Shown piece after piece: positions 26,986-36,584 of a stretch of DNA of 64,000 nt. Where the stretch lies: positions 1 to 64,000 of the forward strand of contig NZ_SSHJ01000020.1 in NCBI RefSeq assembly GCF_005925345.1. Reading direction: 5' to 3'. Made by a program: the position numbers and the translations under genes. Position 1 is the stretch's first letter. Every line of letters starts with the position of its first letter. Origin of the DNA: Pedobacter ureilyticus (GTDB taxonomy: Bacteria > Bacteroidota > Bacteroidia > Sphingobacteriales > Sphingobacteriaceae). The notes below the pieces were generated by a model. It did no database searches, was not told the DNA's origin, and saw only the letters and a program-made list of their open reading frames with translations.

Positions 26986-28374
26986 ATGAAATTAACGATA
27001 TGGGGTGCTGCACAACAAGTTACCGGAAGCATGCATCTTTTACAGCTAAACAACTATAATATATTAATAGATTGCGGCCTAGATTATGAAAAAGGAAATC
27101 ACCAGGAGCAAAATTTATTTTTCCCTTTTGACCCGGCCAACATTGATTTGGTGATCCTTACCCATGCACACATAGACCATTCTGGAAACTTACCTACACT
27201 AGTAAGAATGGGTTACGATGGTCAGATTTTATGCACTAGTCCAACAGCAGATTTAACCGAAATATTGTTATTAGACTCGGTAAATATTTTCTTAAGCAAG
27301 CAAAAAAAGAAGCCTAGAAATAGGCAAAAACACCACAGCGGGCCGCCCCCCTTATATCTACAAAAACATGTAATGGAAACCGTAGATAGATTTGTGACCA
27401 TAGGTTTTCACAAGCCGTTTAAAATTAACGGGGATATTGAACTAACTTTTGTGCCGGTAGGACATTTACTAGGTGCAGCAGCGGTAATACTTTCTGTAAA
27501 CGAAAATGGGACTAACAAAAAAATAGCCTTTACCGGCGATATTGGCAGAAAAGACTATCCTGTGTTGGTAAATCCTGATGTGCTACCTCCTGTTGATTAC
27601 TTGGTTTGCGAAGCTACGTACGGCGGTCGATTGCATTCTAAAAACGCATCACTAGAGGAAACTTTAATTAAAACCATAGAAGAAACTTGCATCAAAAACC
27701 CTGGAAGACTGATTATTCCAGCATTTAGCATAGGCAGGACACAATCGCTAATTTTTAAGCTAAATCAAATTTTCAGCAAAGGACTTTTACCTCCTGTAGA
27801 AGTTTTCGTGGACAGCCCATTGGCCAACCACGCTACCGATATCTATCGCAAACACCATCAATATGTAAATGAAGAAGCCCAAAGTTTTTATCAAGCCAAA
27901 GGCGATGAATTTGAGTTTGATAACCTTACCTACTTGCAAACCCAGCAAGAGAGCCTGGCCGTGAGTAATTATTTAGATCCTTGCATCATTATTTCTTCCG
28001 CCGGAATGTTGGAAGGAGGCAGGATTCAAGACCACCTGTATTACAACATACAAAATTACTATTGCACCATTCTCTTTATTGGCTACTGTGCTAAAGGCAC
28101 TTTAGGCGATCGGCTTTTACGCGGCGACCCTATTGTTCGTTTAAGAAACAGAGATTTGATGGTATACGCAAAAATTGCAAAAACAGATCTGTTGAGTGGG
28201 CATGGAGATCATGATGATTTGATGAATGTGGTTAAACAACAAGATCAAGCTACTTTAAAAAAGGTTTTCTTGGTACACGGCGAAACAGGTAGTTTAAATG
28301 CCTTTAAAGATGATTTGCAAGAAGAAGGCTATGACGTAGAGATACCAGCACGAGGGGTTAGTTATGAGATTTAA
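26986..28374 (+). CDS. Beta-CASP metallo-beta-lactamase-fold hydrolase (RNase-like)
   Basis: 462 residues with the MBL motif H60-A-H62-I-D64-H65, a later His in FVPVGHLLGAAAVI, Asp in FTGDIGRKDYPVL, then the beta-CASP insert (SIGRTQSLIFKLN, FVDSPLANHATDIYRKH, SSAGMLEGGRIQDHL). The C-terminal RNA-specificity part holds SGHGDHDDL and FLVHGE. This is the RNase J/CPSF73-related family; a cytosolic exo- or endoribonuclease is likely but its substrate is unknown. It lacks a KH domain. Confidence 0.87.
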   Translation: MKLTIWGAAQQVTGSMHLLQLNNYNILIDCGLDYEKGNHQEQNLFFPFDPANIDLVILTHAHIDHSGNLPTLVRMGYDGQILCTSPTADLTEILLLDSVNIFLSKQKKKPRNRQKHHSGPPPLYLQKHVMETVDRFVTIGFHKPFKINGDIELTFVPVGHLLGAAAVILSVNENGTNKKIAFTGDIGRKDYPVLVNPDVLPPVDYLVCEATYGGRLHSKNASLEETLIKTIEETCIKNPGRLIIPAFSIGRTQSLIFKLNQIFSKGLLPPVEVFVDSPLANHATDIYRKHHQYVNEEAQSFYQAKGDEFEFDNLTYLQTQQESLAVSNYLDPCIIISSAGMLEGGRIQDHLYYNIQNYYCTILFIGYCAKGTLGDRLLRGDPIVRLRNRDLMVYAKIAKTDLLSGHGDHDDLMNVVKQQDQATLKKVFLVHGETGSLNAFKDDLQEEGYDVEIPARGVSYEI

Positions 28375-28451
28375 CCCCTAAATCCCCTGAAGGGAACTTT
28401 GAATGATAAGTAGCCTAACGGAACCACGCTGTTAATTCCTGATTTAAGTTT

Positions 28452-29435
28452 TTAAAAATAACAGAAATTAATGCGGCGTTCTCTTTCGTTCATAAAATTC
28501 CAGCTGATGGATATTTCGTGGGTAGAACCGCTGTAACCTGCTAAACCTCCCATGCTATGATCGTAAGAATAGCCTATCCTGAGTCTATCGCTGATAAAAA
28601 CTTCTGCCATACCAATTAAAGCGTTGGTATTTCGCACATTACCCACTACCGCTGGCTTGTCATATAGTTTTATGCCAGTTCTATAGCCGGCTCCTATCCA
28701 TAACTTTTGCTTAAAAAGGAAAAACGCATTCAAATCTAACACGGTTGGCCCCGCAGCATCATCCTTAATTAAAAAGAACGGCTTAAAGTCTATTTCGTAC
28801 TCTACTATCGGGATTAAAGTACCGCCAGTAAGGTAAAAATGTGGCTCTGGCGTAGGAAAATTAAAGTCCAAATTTTTCCTATCTAAAATATACTTTCCAA
28901 TTAGGTTATTCACCGAAGCACCTAGGTACATTTTAGGGGTAGAGAAGAAAACACCAGCACGCACATCGGGCACCAGCTCTTTTACGGCTCCGGCGGGGAT
29001 ATAATTATCCCCCAAATCTTCAGGTTCTAGCATATCTCCATAAAGCCCCAACTGTTGAAAGCCCGCTCCCAAGCCAAAAGCCAATTTATGTGTCTCATCT
29101 TCATTTACAGGGAACCGATAAGCATAGTTGGCAAAAGCCGACAAATTTTTCTGCGCACCAATTTGATCAGCGCTTAAAGTAAGCGACAATCCTACCCTCT
29201 CATTTGGCATTAATGCATCTACTGCCAACGAGAAACTCTTGGGGGCACCGTTTATTCCCGTCCATTGGTTGCGATAAGTTGCATTAAGGTTTAACCGCTC
29301 CCGATAACCCGCGTACGCAGGATTGATATAAACCGCATTGAAAATATATTGACTGTATTGTGCATCTTGCTGAGCAAAGCCAGCAGTACCAATTAGCGTT
29401 AATAAAAAGATAATGATCCACCTGCGTCTTTTCAT
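28452..29435 (-). CDS. PorP/SprF family T9SS outer-membrane protein
   Basis: Signal peptide MKRRRWIIIFLLTLIGTAGFAQ, then DAQYSQYIFNAVYINPAYAGYRERLNLNATYRNQW, the signature of PorP/SprF. 327 residues, predicted beta-barrel. These proteins help type B-sorted T9SS cargo attach to the cell surface and are usually encoded next to their cargo. Here the cargo gene with a type B sorting domain ends 1 nt upstream. Confidence 0.9.
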   Translation of the reverse strand: MKRRRWIIIFLLTLIGTAGFAQQDAQYSQYIFNAVYINPAYAGYRERLNLNATYRNQWTGINGAPKSFSLAVDALMPNERVGLSLTLSADQIGAQKNLSAFANYAYRFPVNEDETHKLAFGLGAGFQQLGLYGDMLEPEDLGDNYIPAGAVKELVPDVRAGVFFSTPKMYLGASVNNLIGKYILDRKNLDFNFPTPEPHFYLTGGTLIPIVEYEIDFKPFFLIKDDAAGPTVLDLNAFFLFKQKLWIGAGYRTGIKLYDKPAVVGNVRNTNALIGMAEVFISDRLRIGYSYDHSMGGLAGYSGSTHEISISWNFMNERERRINFCYF

Positions 29436-29436
29436 A

Positions 29437-30360
29437 CTATTTATCTCTTAATAAGGTGATATAACCTGTTACACTACTCGAAACGCCTTCTCTAGAAACC
29501 AATTTAAGCACATAGAAATAGGTACCTTCGCTTAAACCATTACCATTCCAGTTGTTTTGGTAACCTTGACTACGGTACACTTCATTGCCCCACCTATTAA
29601 AAATAGAAATGCTATTTTCTGTGTAAAGTTCAATACCATCCACCTTTAAAACATCATTCTTACCATCGCCATTAGGCGTAATTACATTAGGTATTTTAAT
29701 GTTTCCTATTATTTTTTTGGTATCGGTAGAGCTATTGTTTTCTGGAACCAAATCTGGCAAAATAGTGTTGGTACTTTGGATATTAGCTGTATTAACCACC
29801 AATCCCTGTGCTTTTCCTTGTACTTTAACCACTAAAGTCTCTTCCTGTCCTACGGTTAAAGAAGGAATACGCCAAGTAATCAAGCCCTCTTCGTAAACTG
29901 CTGCGGTTTTATCAACGGCTATAAATTTCAAATTGCTTGGCAACCTATCTGTAACCACAATATTTGTATTATCAGAATTACCGTTATTTCTGGCTGTAAT
30001 GTAGTACTCAAAGGTTTCGTTAGGGCCTACATGCCTTGCTTCTGATTTTTTCACCACCTGCAAATCAGAAGTCATTAAAACCACCGAAAAAACATCAGAC
30101 AAATCCGATGCACAATCTCCTTGATTGATAGCCCTAACCTGATAGTTTCCGGCCGTAGTTACTGTTAAGGTAGACCGGGTTTGGTTGGCCATGGCACGGC
30201 CATCCCTGTACCATTGATAAGTATAATTGCCATCTGGGTTGTTAACGCCAAGTGTTACTGGCGTACCATAAGGCACCTTAATCACGGTAGGTTCTTGTGC
30301 TTTTACAAGAGTAACTTGTAAAAAAAGCACAACTACATATAACAGCCTACGTATAGCCAT
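29437..30360 (-). CDS. Secreted protein with T9SS type B sorting domain
   Basis: Signal peptide (MAIRRLLYVVVLFLQVTLVKAQ), an Ig/PKD-like domain (YTYQWYRDGRAMANQTRSTL, 45-95), a DUF11-type repeat (about 98-210; ITARNNGNSDNTNIVVTDRLPSNLKF), and a gliding-motility-associated C-terminal domain (about 222-305): IPNVITPNGDGKNDVL, ISIFNRWGNEVYRSQGY, GTYFYVLKL. The last domain directs export through T9SS and surface attachment with SprF. Third cargo-like gene of the operon and the only one with a sorting domain. Confidence 0.88.
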   Translation of the reverse strand: MAIRRLLYVVVLFLQVTLVKAQEPTVIKVPYGTPVTLGVNNPDGNYTYQWYRDGRAMANQTRSTLTVTTAGNYQVRAINQGDCASDLSDVFSVVLMTSDLQVVKKSEARHVGPNETFEYYITARNNGNSDNTNIVVTDRLPSNLKFIAVDKTAAVYEEGLITWRIPSLTVGQEETLVVKVQGKAQGLVVNTANIQSTNTILPDLVPENNSSTDTKKIIGNIKIPNVITPNGDGKNDVLKVDGIELYTENSISIFNRWGNEVYRSQGYQNNWNGNGLSEGTYFYVLKLVSREGVSSSVTGYITLLRDK

Positions 30361-30390
30361 TCTTTTAGGTAAACCCTAATACCTAACCAA

Positions 30391-31143
30391 CTAGTTAGCC
30401 AATACAATGGTTGGTTTTCCAGGCTTAGGCGTTACCGTAATGGTTTGCGTAGTAGTGGTATTTACTTCGCAACCATCTGTTGGCCTTAATGTACCAGTAT
30501 TGCCTGGTAGCAAGGTGTAAACTACTGCGGCATTAAACACGTAAGTACCCGCAGTAGCTGTATTGAGTGTAAATGTTGTTGTTGCTGCATTACCACCACC
30601 TACTGTACCAATAGAAGTAATTGGATTAACTGCCGAGCCGTTAAATGTCGCCGACCAAGTGTAAGTATAACCTACGCCATCTGGCAACGCTGCTGCGGGA
30701 GTGGTGGTTGCTGTGATTACAGAACTTAGGTTGCTTCCGCTGGCATCGCCACAATAAGTAGCATTGGTAGGTGCGCTTAATGCAATCGTTTTACTTGGTA
30801 ATTTGTAAACGGTAAACGGATCAGATAGTGGCCCCATACATTGGTCTTTAGACTCTATAGAAGAGGTGTAGTTATGCAACCCTACTGTTAAATTTGCAGG
30901 CACAGTAATATCTGTAGAACCCGCATTGCCATCATAAGTTAAAGGTGTGCCGTAAGGGTTGCCATCTACGAACCAGTGTACTTTATCGCCAACAGCTAAA
31001 CTGGCTTCTTGCGGGGTACGGAGCTTCGCTGTACCAGCATCGCACAGGTAAAGTTGATAATACGTTTGTGCATAGCTAGAAAAAGTTAGGCCTAGCAAGA
31101 AAAACAAGGTAGCTAATGCAGTGCGGGTAATTGTTCTTTTCAT
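30391..31143 (-). CDS. Secreted PKD/Ig-like repeat protein
   Basis: Signal peptide MKRTITRTALATLFFLLGLTFSSYAQ. The remaining 225 residues are Thr-, Ala- and Gly-rich beta-sandwich-like sequence (VHWFVDGNPYGTPLTYDGNAGSTDITVPANL, YTWSATFNGSAV). It has no T9SS sorting domain; it stops at PGKPTIVLAN. The Cys pairs suggest disulfides. Spacing to neighbours is 34 bp upstream and 30 bp downstream. Probably a subunit of a surface structure with its operon partners, or a protein split from a larger ancestor. Confidence 0.7.
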   Translation of the reverse strand: MKRTITRTALATLFFLLGLTFSSYAQTYYQLYLCDAGTAKLRTPQEASLAVGDKVHWFVDGNPYGTPLTYDGNAGSTDITVPANLTVGLHNYTSSIESKDQCMGPLSDPFTVYKLPSKTIALSAPTNATYCGDASGSNLSSVITATTTPAAALPDGVGYTYTWSATFNGSAVNPITSIGTVGGGNAATTTFTLNTATAGTYVFNAAVVYTLLPGNTGTLRPTDGCEVNTTTTQTITVTPKPGKPTIVLAN

Positions 31144-31177
31144 TTTTGGTGGTTTTAATGATTTTTAAATCTTTTAA

Positions 31178-34100
31178 TTATTGAATGAGTTCGATATTTG
31201 CTTTTACTGGATAGGGTGTAATCATGATTTGAAAAGGCAGCTCTTGACTTAAATCTCCTACCGCATTTTTTACTTTTAGCACACCATTATAGGTACCTAT
31301 GCCAATATTAGCGGGCACTGAAATAGTGATATTGGCACTGCTTGCTGGCGCTACAATTAGTGGCAAGGCGGCATCACTTACGTTAGCTAAACCTGCCGCA
31401 AGTGCAGCGCTATCCCAAATGATGCTGTAAACCGTTGGATCTACCCTAGGGTTGGCAAAAGGCAAAGCAATATTTACTTCACCCACACAAACCGGGTGGG
31501 TTGGCGATAAGGTTACCAATGGAGGTTCTCTTACCACATAAGGCTCGCTGTACTCGCAACCATTGGCATCAGTTACGGTAAGTGTATATTGGCCCGGCAG
31601 CAGATTAGAAATATTTTGACTAGTAACCACGCTGCCATCAGGATAAAGCCAGCTATAGGTATGTGAACCCACCCCACCGCTAGAAACCACAGTGATAGCT
31701 CCGTTATTAGCACCATAAACGGTGATATGACTAATGGTTTCGGTTAAATCTAAAAGCGGTTTGGGCTGGTTAATGGTTAATGTACCAACGCGGTAGGCAC
31801 CTAAGGGATCGGTTACCCTAAACTGAATAGTAATTACGCCAAAAAAACGTTGTAAAGGCACAAAAAGAAACGTACCATTTGGGTTAAGGGTAAAAGTTCC
31901 CTTACTGGTATCATAAGTTCCTTCTAACGTATACACTAGCGTAGTGGATGTGTGTGCCGCATCGGGGTCGGTTGCGGTGAGCGTTCCTTGTGCTTTTACA
32001 TCACATTCTATCACATCTGTTTCAAAATCATTGGGCAAGGGCTTGGCATTGATATGAACATCCTCTCCAGTTGAAGCAGGTAAATCTCCATTGTAATTAT
32101 TACCATCCACATCGCCAGCGTTACCCGTTTCATAAGCAGTGTTGCTGCCAGCAAATGCATTATTTTTTGCAGTTACCCTTCTGTTTGGATTTGCAGAAGT
32201 TCGGGTTGGATCTAGGTAAGTGGCTTGTGCACTTGCATGATGCATACCTTCTGTCACATTGTTGGCAATAGCAACATTAACGGTAAACACCACCTGCCCT
32301 CCTGGCGCAATGTTATAAGCATCAGCTAAGCTGGTAGAGCCAATGTAGTACACGCCGCCAACCAAGTTAAACGTTGGATTAGTTGCTCCCGTCGAACCTA
32401 GCATACTTGCTGTTATAGAGGTTAAGGTAAAACCAGCAGGTAGTTTAAGCTCGGCCTGCACACCACCAGCATTGCCACCCGTAGTAGCATTGCTTAAAGT
32501 AAAAGTGTAGGTAGCTGTAGTGCCTGCATTTCTACTTCCGGGTATACCCGGATTAGCTTCGGTTAAAACAGCCGTTAGCTCTGGATAGCAGATTTGGCCG
32601 CCACCCTGTAAATAGTTAGGTAAATCGGTATTGGCAAATGGGCTACGTAAGCCATCTCTACCGTCAGAAGCACCATGTCTTATCCCACTGCCATCATTTG
32701 CCCTTCCAGAAACCCCTTTGGTTACGGTAGCATTTACCACTGCACCTGGTACATTATAGTACACTACGCCACCGCCGCCACCTCCACCCGGGCCATGTTC
32801 ATTGTTATCATCATTAACCGTATTACCACCCCTACCACCGTTGGCCTGCACTGTTAAAGTAGCTCCGGCACTATTGGCCAAAGAACGAATAAAAATAGTA
32901 CCCCCAGCACCACCACCACCGGCACCATCAGGCGCTCCGGCATACTCGCCACGTTCTCCATTACCCCCATTGGCTACAATTACCCCGTTACCCACAATCT
33001 TTTCTACGTTTACTAAAATGATACCACCACCTACTCCGCCTTTAACCCCTGTAGAAGCATTGTTAGCATCTCCACCGCCGCCGCCGCCGCCCATAATTAG
33101 CCTAGTTAAATCTAAGGCAAAATTTATTCCTGGCCTGCCACCATTAGGTTCGGTACTACCGCCACCGCCTTGCCAGCCTAGTCCACCAATGCCACCCTGG
33201 CCGCCGTTACCACCGCCGCCGCCACCAGCGTTGTGATCGTTTCCACCACCCCCAGCATTAGCAGGTGCACCGCGGCCGTAAGAACCTCCGGGCAAACCCT
33301 CTATTCCGTTATCTACATCGGTATAACCATCGTACATATAGCGAGGTGTACCTGCAATACCTTCTCCTTTACCTACCGAACGAGTATCGGTAGATTCTAA
33401 AACATAAATATTGCTTTTGTTCTGACCAGGATCTGTAGATTGGTTGGGTCCAAAACCACCTCTAAAACCTTTCTCAGACGCATCTATTTTAAAACCGTTA
33501 AAGTTCATGTTTCCCGCCACATCAAAAGCAATTACACCTCCCGCCCTACCGTTATAGGGCACTGTAGTAATATCAGAAGTAAGCGTTAAGTTAGAGTACT
33601 GAGGCACCCTCACAATCTGAAACCGCCGTTGCCCACGAGTGGTAGTTGGCGCCGAATTCACATACTCATTTACCACTCCGTTTCCAGGCCCGGCACCTCT
33701 AAAATTTAAAGTTCCGCCAGTAATTGGTAGGGCATTTAGCGCAATTACATATTCAAACTTGCCCGAGTAACCCATAGTAGTATAACCTGTACCGCCCAAG
33801 CCGTCGGCGCCACTGTTGGTATTACCAGAGCCATAACGGTTATTATTTTGATAGTTAATTTCGGCATCCTGCATTTGAATAATCAGGATAAGATCTCCTG
33901 GACGTATGGCTAAATTTCCGTAATTATTGCCATGTGTATCTGTGGGCGGAACCGGGTCTAAAAGAATAAAGGTTTGCCCTATTGGCAAAGTTTTATTTCC
34001 AGAAACAGGAAAATAAGTATTGATGGGATTGGTATTTGTACTTGGCCCATCTATACCCGATGTGCCACAAATTTGGGCGCCAGCACAAAAAATATTGATT

Positions 34101-34186
34101 AGCCAAAAAAGCACTACGCATAAGCATTGGCTTAGCAGCGCATGTTTTTTAGATACAGAACGTTTCAGCGCATCAATTTTTAACAT
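31178..34186 (-). CDS. Large glycine-rich surface adhesin-like protein
   Basis: 1002 residues. Signal peptide ending near CAGAQ. A beta-rich head, then a very glycine-rich region (about 280-490) with runs such as AGGGGNDHNAGGGGGGNGG and IMGGGGGGGDANN. A DUF11-like domain (about 520-660; TYTFTLSNATTGGNAGGVQAEL), a cadherin/VCBS-like block near 720-800 (LTATDPDAAHTSTTLVYTL), a SprB-type repeat (YTLTVTDANGCEYSEPYVV, about 850-880), and a final beta domain ending ANIELIQ. There is no T9SS sorting domain. First gene of the operon; its -7 element lies 7 nt upstream of the ATG. Confidence 0.8.
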   Translation of the reverse strand: MLKIDALKRSVSKKHALLSQCLCVVLFWLINIFCAGAQICGTSGIDGPSTNTNPINTYFPVSGNKTLPIGQTFILLDPVPPTDTHGNNYGNLAIRPGDLILIIQMQDAEINYQNNNRYGSGNTNSGADGLGGTGYTTMGYSGKFEYVIALNALPITGGTLNFRGAGPGNGVVNEYVNSAPTTTRGQRRFQIVRVPQYSNLTLTSDITTVPYNGRAGGVIAFDVAGNMNFNGFKIDASEKGFRGGFGPNQSTDPGQNKSNIYVLESTDTRSVGKGEGIAGTPRYMYDGYTDVDNGIEGLPGGSYGRGAPANAGGGGNDHNAGGGGGGNGGQGGIGGLGWQGGGGSTEPNGGRPGINFALDLTRLIMGGGGGGGDANNASTGVKGGVGGGIILVNVEKIVGNGVIVANGGNGERGEYAGAPDGAGGGGAGGTIFIRSLANSAGATLTVQANGGRGGNTVNDDNNEHGPGGGGGGGVVYYNVPGAVVNATVTKGVSGRANDGSGIRHGASDGRDGLRSPFANTDLPNYLQGGGQICYPELTAVLTEANPGIPGSRNAGTTATYTFTLSNATTGGNAGGVQAELKLPAGFTLTSITASMLGSTGATNPTFNLVGGVYYIGSTSLADAYNIAPGGQVVFTVNVAIANNVTEGMHHASAQATYLDPTRTSANPNRRVTAKNNAFAGSNTAYETGNAGDVDGNNYNGDLPASTGEDVHINAKPLPNDFETDVIECDVKAQGTLTATDPDAAHTSTTLVYTLEGTYDTSKGTFTLNPNGTFLFVPLQRFFGVITIQFRVTDPLGAYRVGTLTINQPKPLLDLTETISHITVYGANNGAITVVSSGGVGSHTYSWLYPDGSVVTSQNISNLLPGQYTLTVTDANGCEYSEPYVVREPPLVTLSPTHPVCVGEVNIALPFANPRVDPTVYSIIWDSAALAAGLANVSDAALPLIVAPASSANITISVPANIGIGTYNGVLKVKNAVGDLSQELPFQIMITPYPVKANIELIQ

Positions 34187-34193
34187 AGCTAAC

Positions 34194-34201
34194 CAAAAAT
34201 A
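34194..34201 (-). promoter_or_regulatory. Promoter TTG-N19-TATTTTTG, 7 nt before the adhesin start
   Basis: Minus-strand TATTTTTG matches TAnnTTTG, with a TTG 19 nt further upstream, the expected -33 spacing. The ATG at 34186 would be almost the first codon of the mRNA. Confidence 0.6.
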
Positions 34202-34338
34202 TGCACACGAGTTGCTTAAACAACTTATTCCTTTTAGGTATAAATCTTCACAAAATGTGTATCTATTTCTTTATTGTGTTTGAGCTTAATTCTAAAAAGC
34301 ATTAAAACTTTTAGGAATAACTTACCCAAATGTAAACG

Positions 34339-34361
34339 ATATTTCACATATAGTGAAATAT
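34339..34361. promoter_or_regulatory. Palindrome upstream of the adhesin operon
   Basis: ATATTTCAC, loop ATATA, GTGAAATAT. 9-bp perfect arms about 140 bp before the adhesin promoter; a possible operator. The rest of the gap 34187-34550 shows nothing recognisable. Confidence 0.4.
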
Positions 34362-34550
34362 TTTCTACAGTTTATCGTTAAAACCCAAACAACGTAGGTT
34401 TTAATGGGTAAAAAAATACTCAAACGAAATGAAAAACTAAAAAATTAAGGTATTAAAAACCGACAAAATTCCCCAATATTACCCAACAAAAAAGGCTGCT
34501 ACATTTTACCGTAACAACCTTACCTACATCTACTTACAAAAAATAAATAC

Positions 34551-35240
34551 TTACTGCTCAATTACATGAAAATCAACTTTCACGCCATCTAAAGTATCAA
34601 ACCATACCAAATATATTTTACCCTCTTTAAATTCGTTAACTCCAAAGCCCGTCAACACATTTTTCTCACTTACGTTAACAGCAATCTCGGTACCCACAGG
34701 CAATTCCGAATACACTGGATAATCGCCAAACTTCAAAGCTAAGTCGAGTACCGTAGCCGTATTATTTATCGATTTTACGATTAAAGACCTATCCTCAAAA
34801 GCTAAAGCTAAGTTTAAAAACCTTACCCTATACTTGCCAGTTGCAGGTATTTTCGCTTCGTTAATATACCCTGCAATTGCTGGTTTTGCATCTTTAGTTT
34901 GGTAGTAAAACAAAGTATATTGAGCATTACCATACAGTATGGCGTCTATTGCTGCAGTCGCCTTGCCTTCTGTGGCACTATTTGACCATAATACCGTTTG
35001 CCCAGACTTAACAGGTAGATAGTCACCAAATGCAGCATACTCTACTGCTTGGTTGGTAAGTTTTTGATTACCCTGATAAAAATCTTGCGGATCAGAATTG
35101 AAATAGCTATTTACAAAACGTACTTTAGTATTTCCTTCTTCCATTACCGGCGTTTCTTTTTTACAAGCCCCTAAAACTATCGTACTCATTACCCCTAAAA
35201 CAAAACCCGCCTTTCTTATTTTTAGCCTACTCCTTAACAT
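34551..35240 (-). CDS. DUF4397 lipoprotein
   Basis: Lipobox LGAC (C25), then two beta-rich halves of the DUF4397 type: TKVRFVNSYFNSDPQDFYQGNQKL and GKYRVRFLNLALAFEDRSLIVK. DUF4397 proteins are common Bacteroidota envelope lipoproteins of unknown function. 229 residues. It starts at the base after the stop of the amidohydrolase-like gene, so they are co-transcribed. Confidence 0.8.
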   Translation of the reverse strand: MLRSRLKIRKAGFVLGVMSTIVLGACKKETPVMEEGNTKVRFVNSYFNSDPQDFYQGNQKLTNQAVEYAAFGDYLPVKSGQTVLWSNSATEGKATAAIDAILYGNAQYTLFYYQTKDAKPAIAGYINEAKIPATGKYRVRFLNLALAFEDRSLIVKSINNTATVLDLALKFGDYPVYSELPVGTEIAVNVSEKNVLTGFGVNEFKEGKIYLVWFDTLDGVKVDFHVIEQ

Positions 35241-36341
35241 CTATCTGTTTTTAAAACTGTAACCATACCATTTATTAAGGAAATTAATAATGGCCCTATT
35301 GAACCTTTCGGCGGCAATCTCGCGTATCATTTCGTTATTTCTAACGGTAATACCTGGCGTTTCTGCCTGTATCGAAGAAATGTTGTCTTGATAACCAGTA
35401 GTGCTGCCCAAAACTACAGTGCCATATTTACGGGTACAATAACCTCCGTTAAAATAAGGGCGCTTTTTTGCTTCACCTTTAGCATCGGTACCAAAAAGTG
35501 CTGCATCAGCAACTAAGGTTTTGATATTTGTTCCTGGCACAGCCACTACCTTCTCGGCTTCCAACAGTCCGCCAAAACTATAAGGGCCTCTAATTAATTG
35601 CGAGAAAGGCACTTCTGGATGCGCTTTCGCTAATGCGGCAATAGACGAAGAGTCTGCAAGTTTATCCAGATACTCATCGCTTTGAGAAATAGCATATCCA
35701 CTTAATCCATAGCCCAGCTCTGTTTGATCAATAAAGCTACTGCTCATCTCTTTTCCTTTTACCGAGATATAGGGCTGTGGCGTTTGGTAGCGATGTGCCT
35801 GCCCATGCAAATCCAAAAACAAACCGCCTTTACCCGTTTTCTGCATTTCGCCCATTCTTTCTCGGGCGGCTTTCAAAAGGCTATGGTAACTTAAATAAGT
35901 GCGCTTTCCATCTTCGTGGGTGTATCTTTTATCTACGTCGTTCGGAAAAGTATTAGGATCTACTCTCTTCCTACCAATGGTATTGATTACTATCCATGCA
36001 CGCTTTTTAGTGGCAGTTTTAAAGTTTGCCGCAATTTCCATAGCCAATGGTAGCGTATTGATATCTCTACCTGTAGTTCCAGTCTCCGGAATTTGTGGAT
36101 CGCCAATGCCAACACCATCATGAGGCACGCCCAACAGCAAAGGCGCATCGTCATCTCCCACCACCAATTTTACATATTGCTTAAAACCAAACACAGTATC
36201 GCCAGGCTTATAGCTTTTACCTTCATATGTAAACATTGTGTTGGCAGGTTTATGACCTCCGTTTTTAAAGGAGATAATAACAACGATTAACACCGGCAAT
36301 AAAAGCACGGCGGTTTTCATTTTTAATTTAGTAAATGACAT
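35241..36341 (-). CDS. N-formylglutamate amidohydrolase-like secreted protein
   Basis: An N-terminal hydrophobic segment (AVLLLPVLIVVIISF) is a signal anchor or uncleaved signal. The core fits the FGase/HutG fold: LLGVPHDGVGIGDPQIPETGTTGRDINTL, WIVINTIGRKRVDPN, GGLFLDLHGQAH. Its location outside the cytoplasm argues against histidine catabolism; related zinc amidohydrolases can act on peptides or cell-wall amides. The substrate is unknown. An ATG at 36320 (MKTAVLL) is an equally good start. Confidence 0.72.
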   Translation of the reverse strand: MSFTKLKMKTAVLLLPVLIVVIISFKNGGHKPANTMFTYEGKSYKPGDTVFGFKQYVKLVVGDDDAPLLLGVPHDGVGIGDPQIPETGTTGRDINTLPLAMEIAANFKTATKKRAWIVINTIGRKRVDPNTFPNDVDKRYTHEDGKRTYLSYHSLLKAARERMGEMQKTGKGGLFLDLHGQAHRYQTPQPYISVKGKEMSSSFIDQTELGYGLSGYAISQSDEYLDKLADSSSIAALAKAHPEVPFSQLIRGPYSFGGLLEAEKVVAVPGTNIKTLVADAALFGTDAKGEAKKRPYFNGGYCTRKYGTVVLGSTTGYQDNISSIQAETPGITVRNNEMIREIAAERFNRAIINFLNKWYGYSFKNR

Positions 36342-36584
36342 TTTAAAAGCTTTTTTAAGTTATAGACTATACTTTTTCTTAAAAGGCTCGATTTTATTTC
36401 AAATTAATTGATTTCAAACCAATAGCTAGCCGCCTTTAATTCTTAATTAAAGATAGAGCATACCTATTTTAACAGCCAACACTAACAATGCGTTTACGCT
36501 AACGTTTCCGTAACTATTTTAAGGCTTTGATAAGTAAGCAATGCACTAAAATATGTATACTTGACCATTCCTTATATAAGTACA

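Noticed and set aside
32802..33236. 144-codon proline-rich open frame on the plus strand
   Set aside because: It is the antisense shadow of the glycine codons of the adhesin gene.
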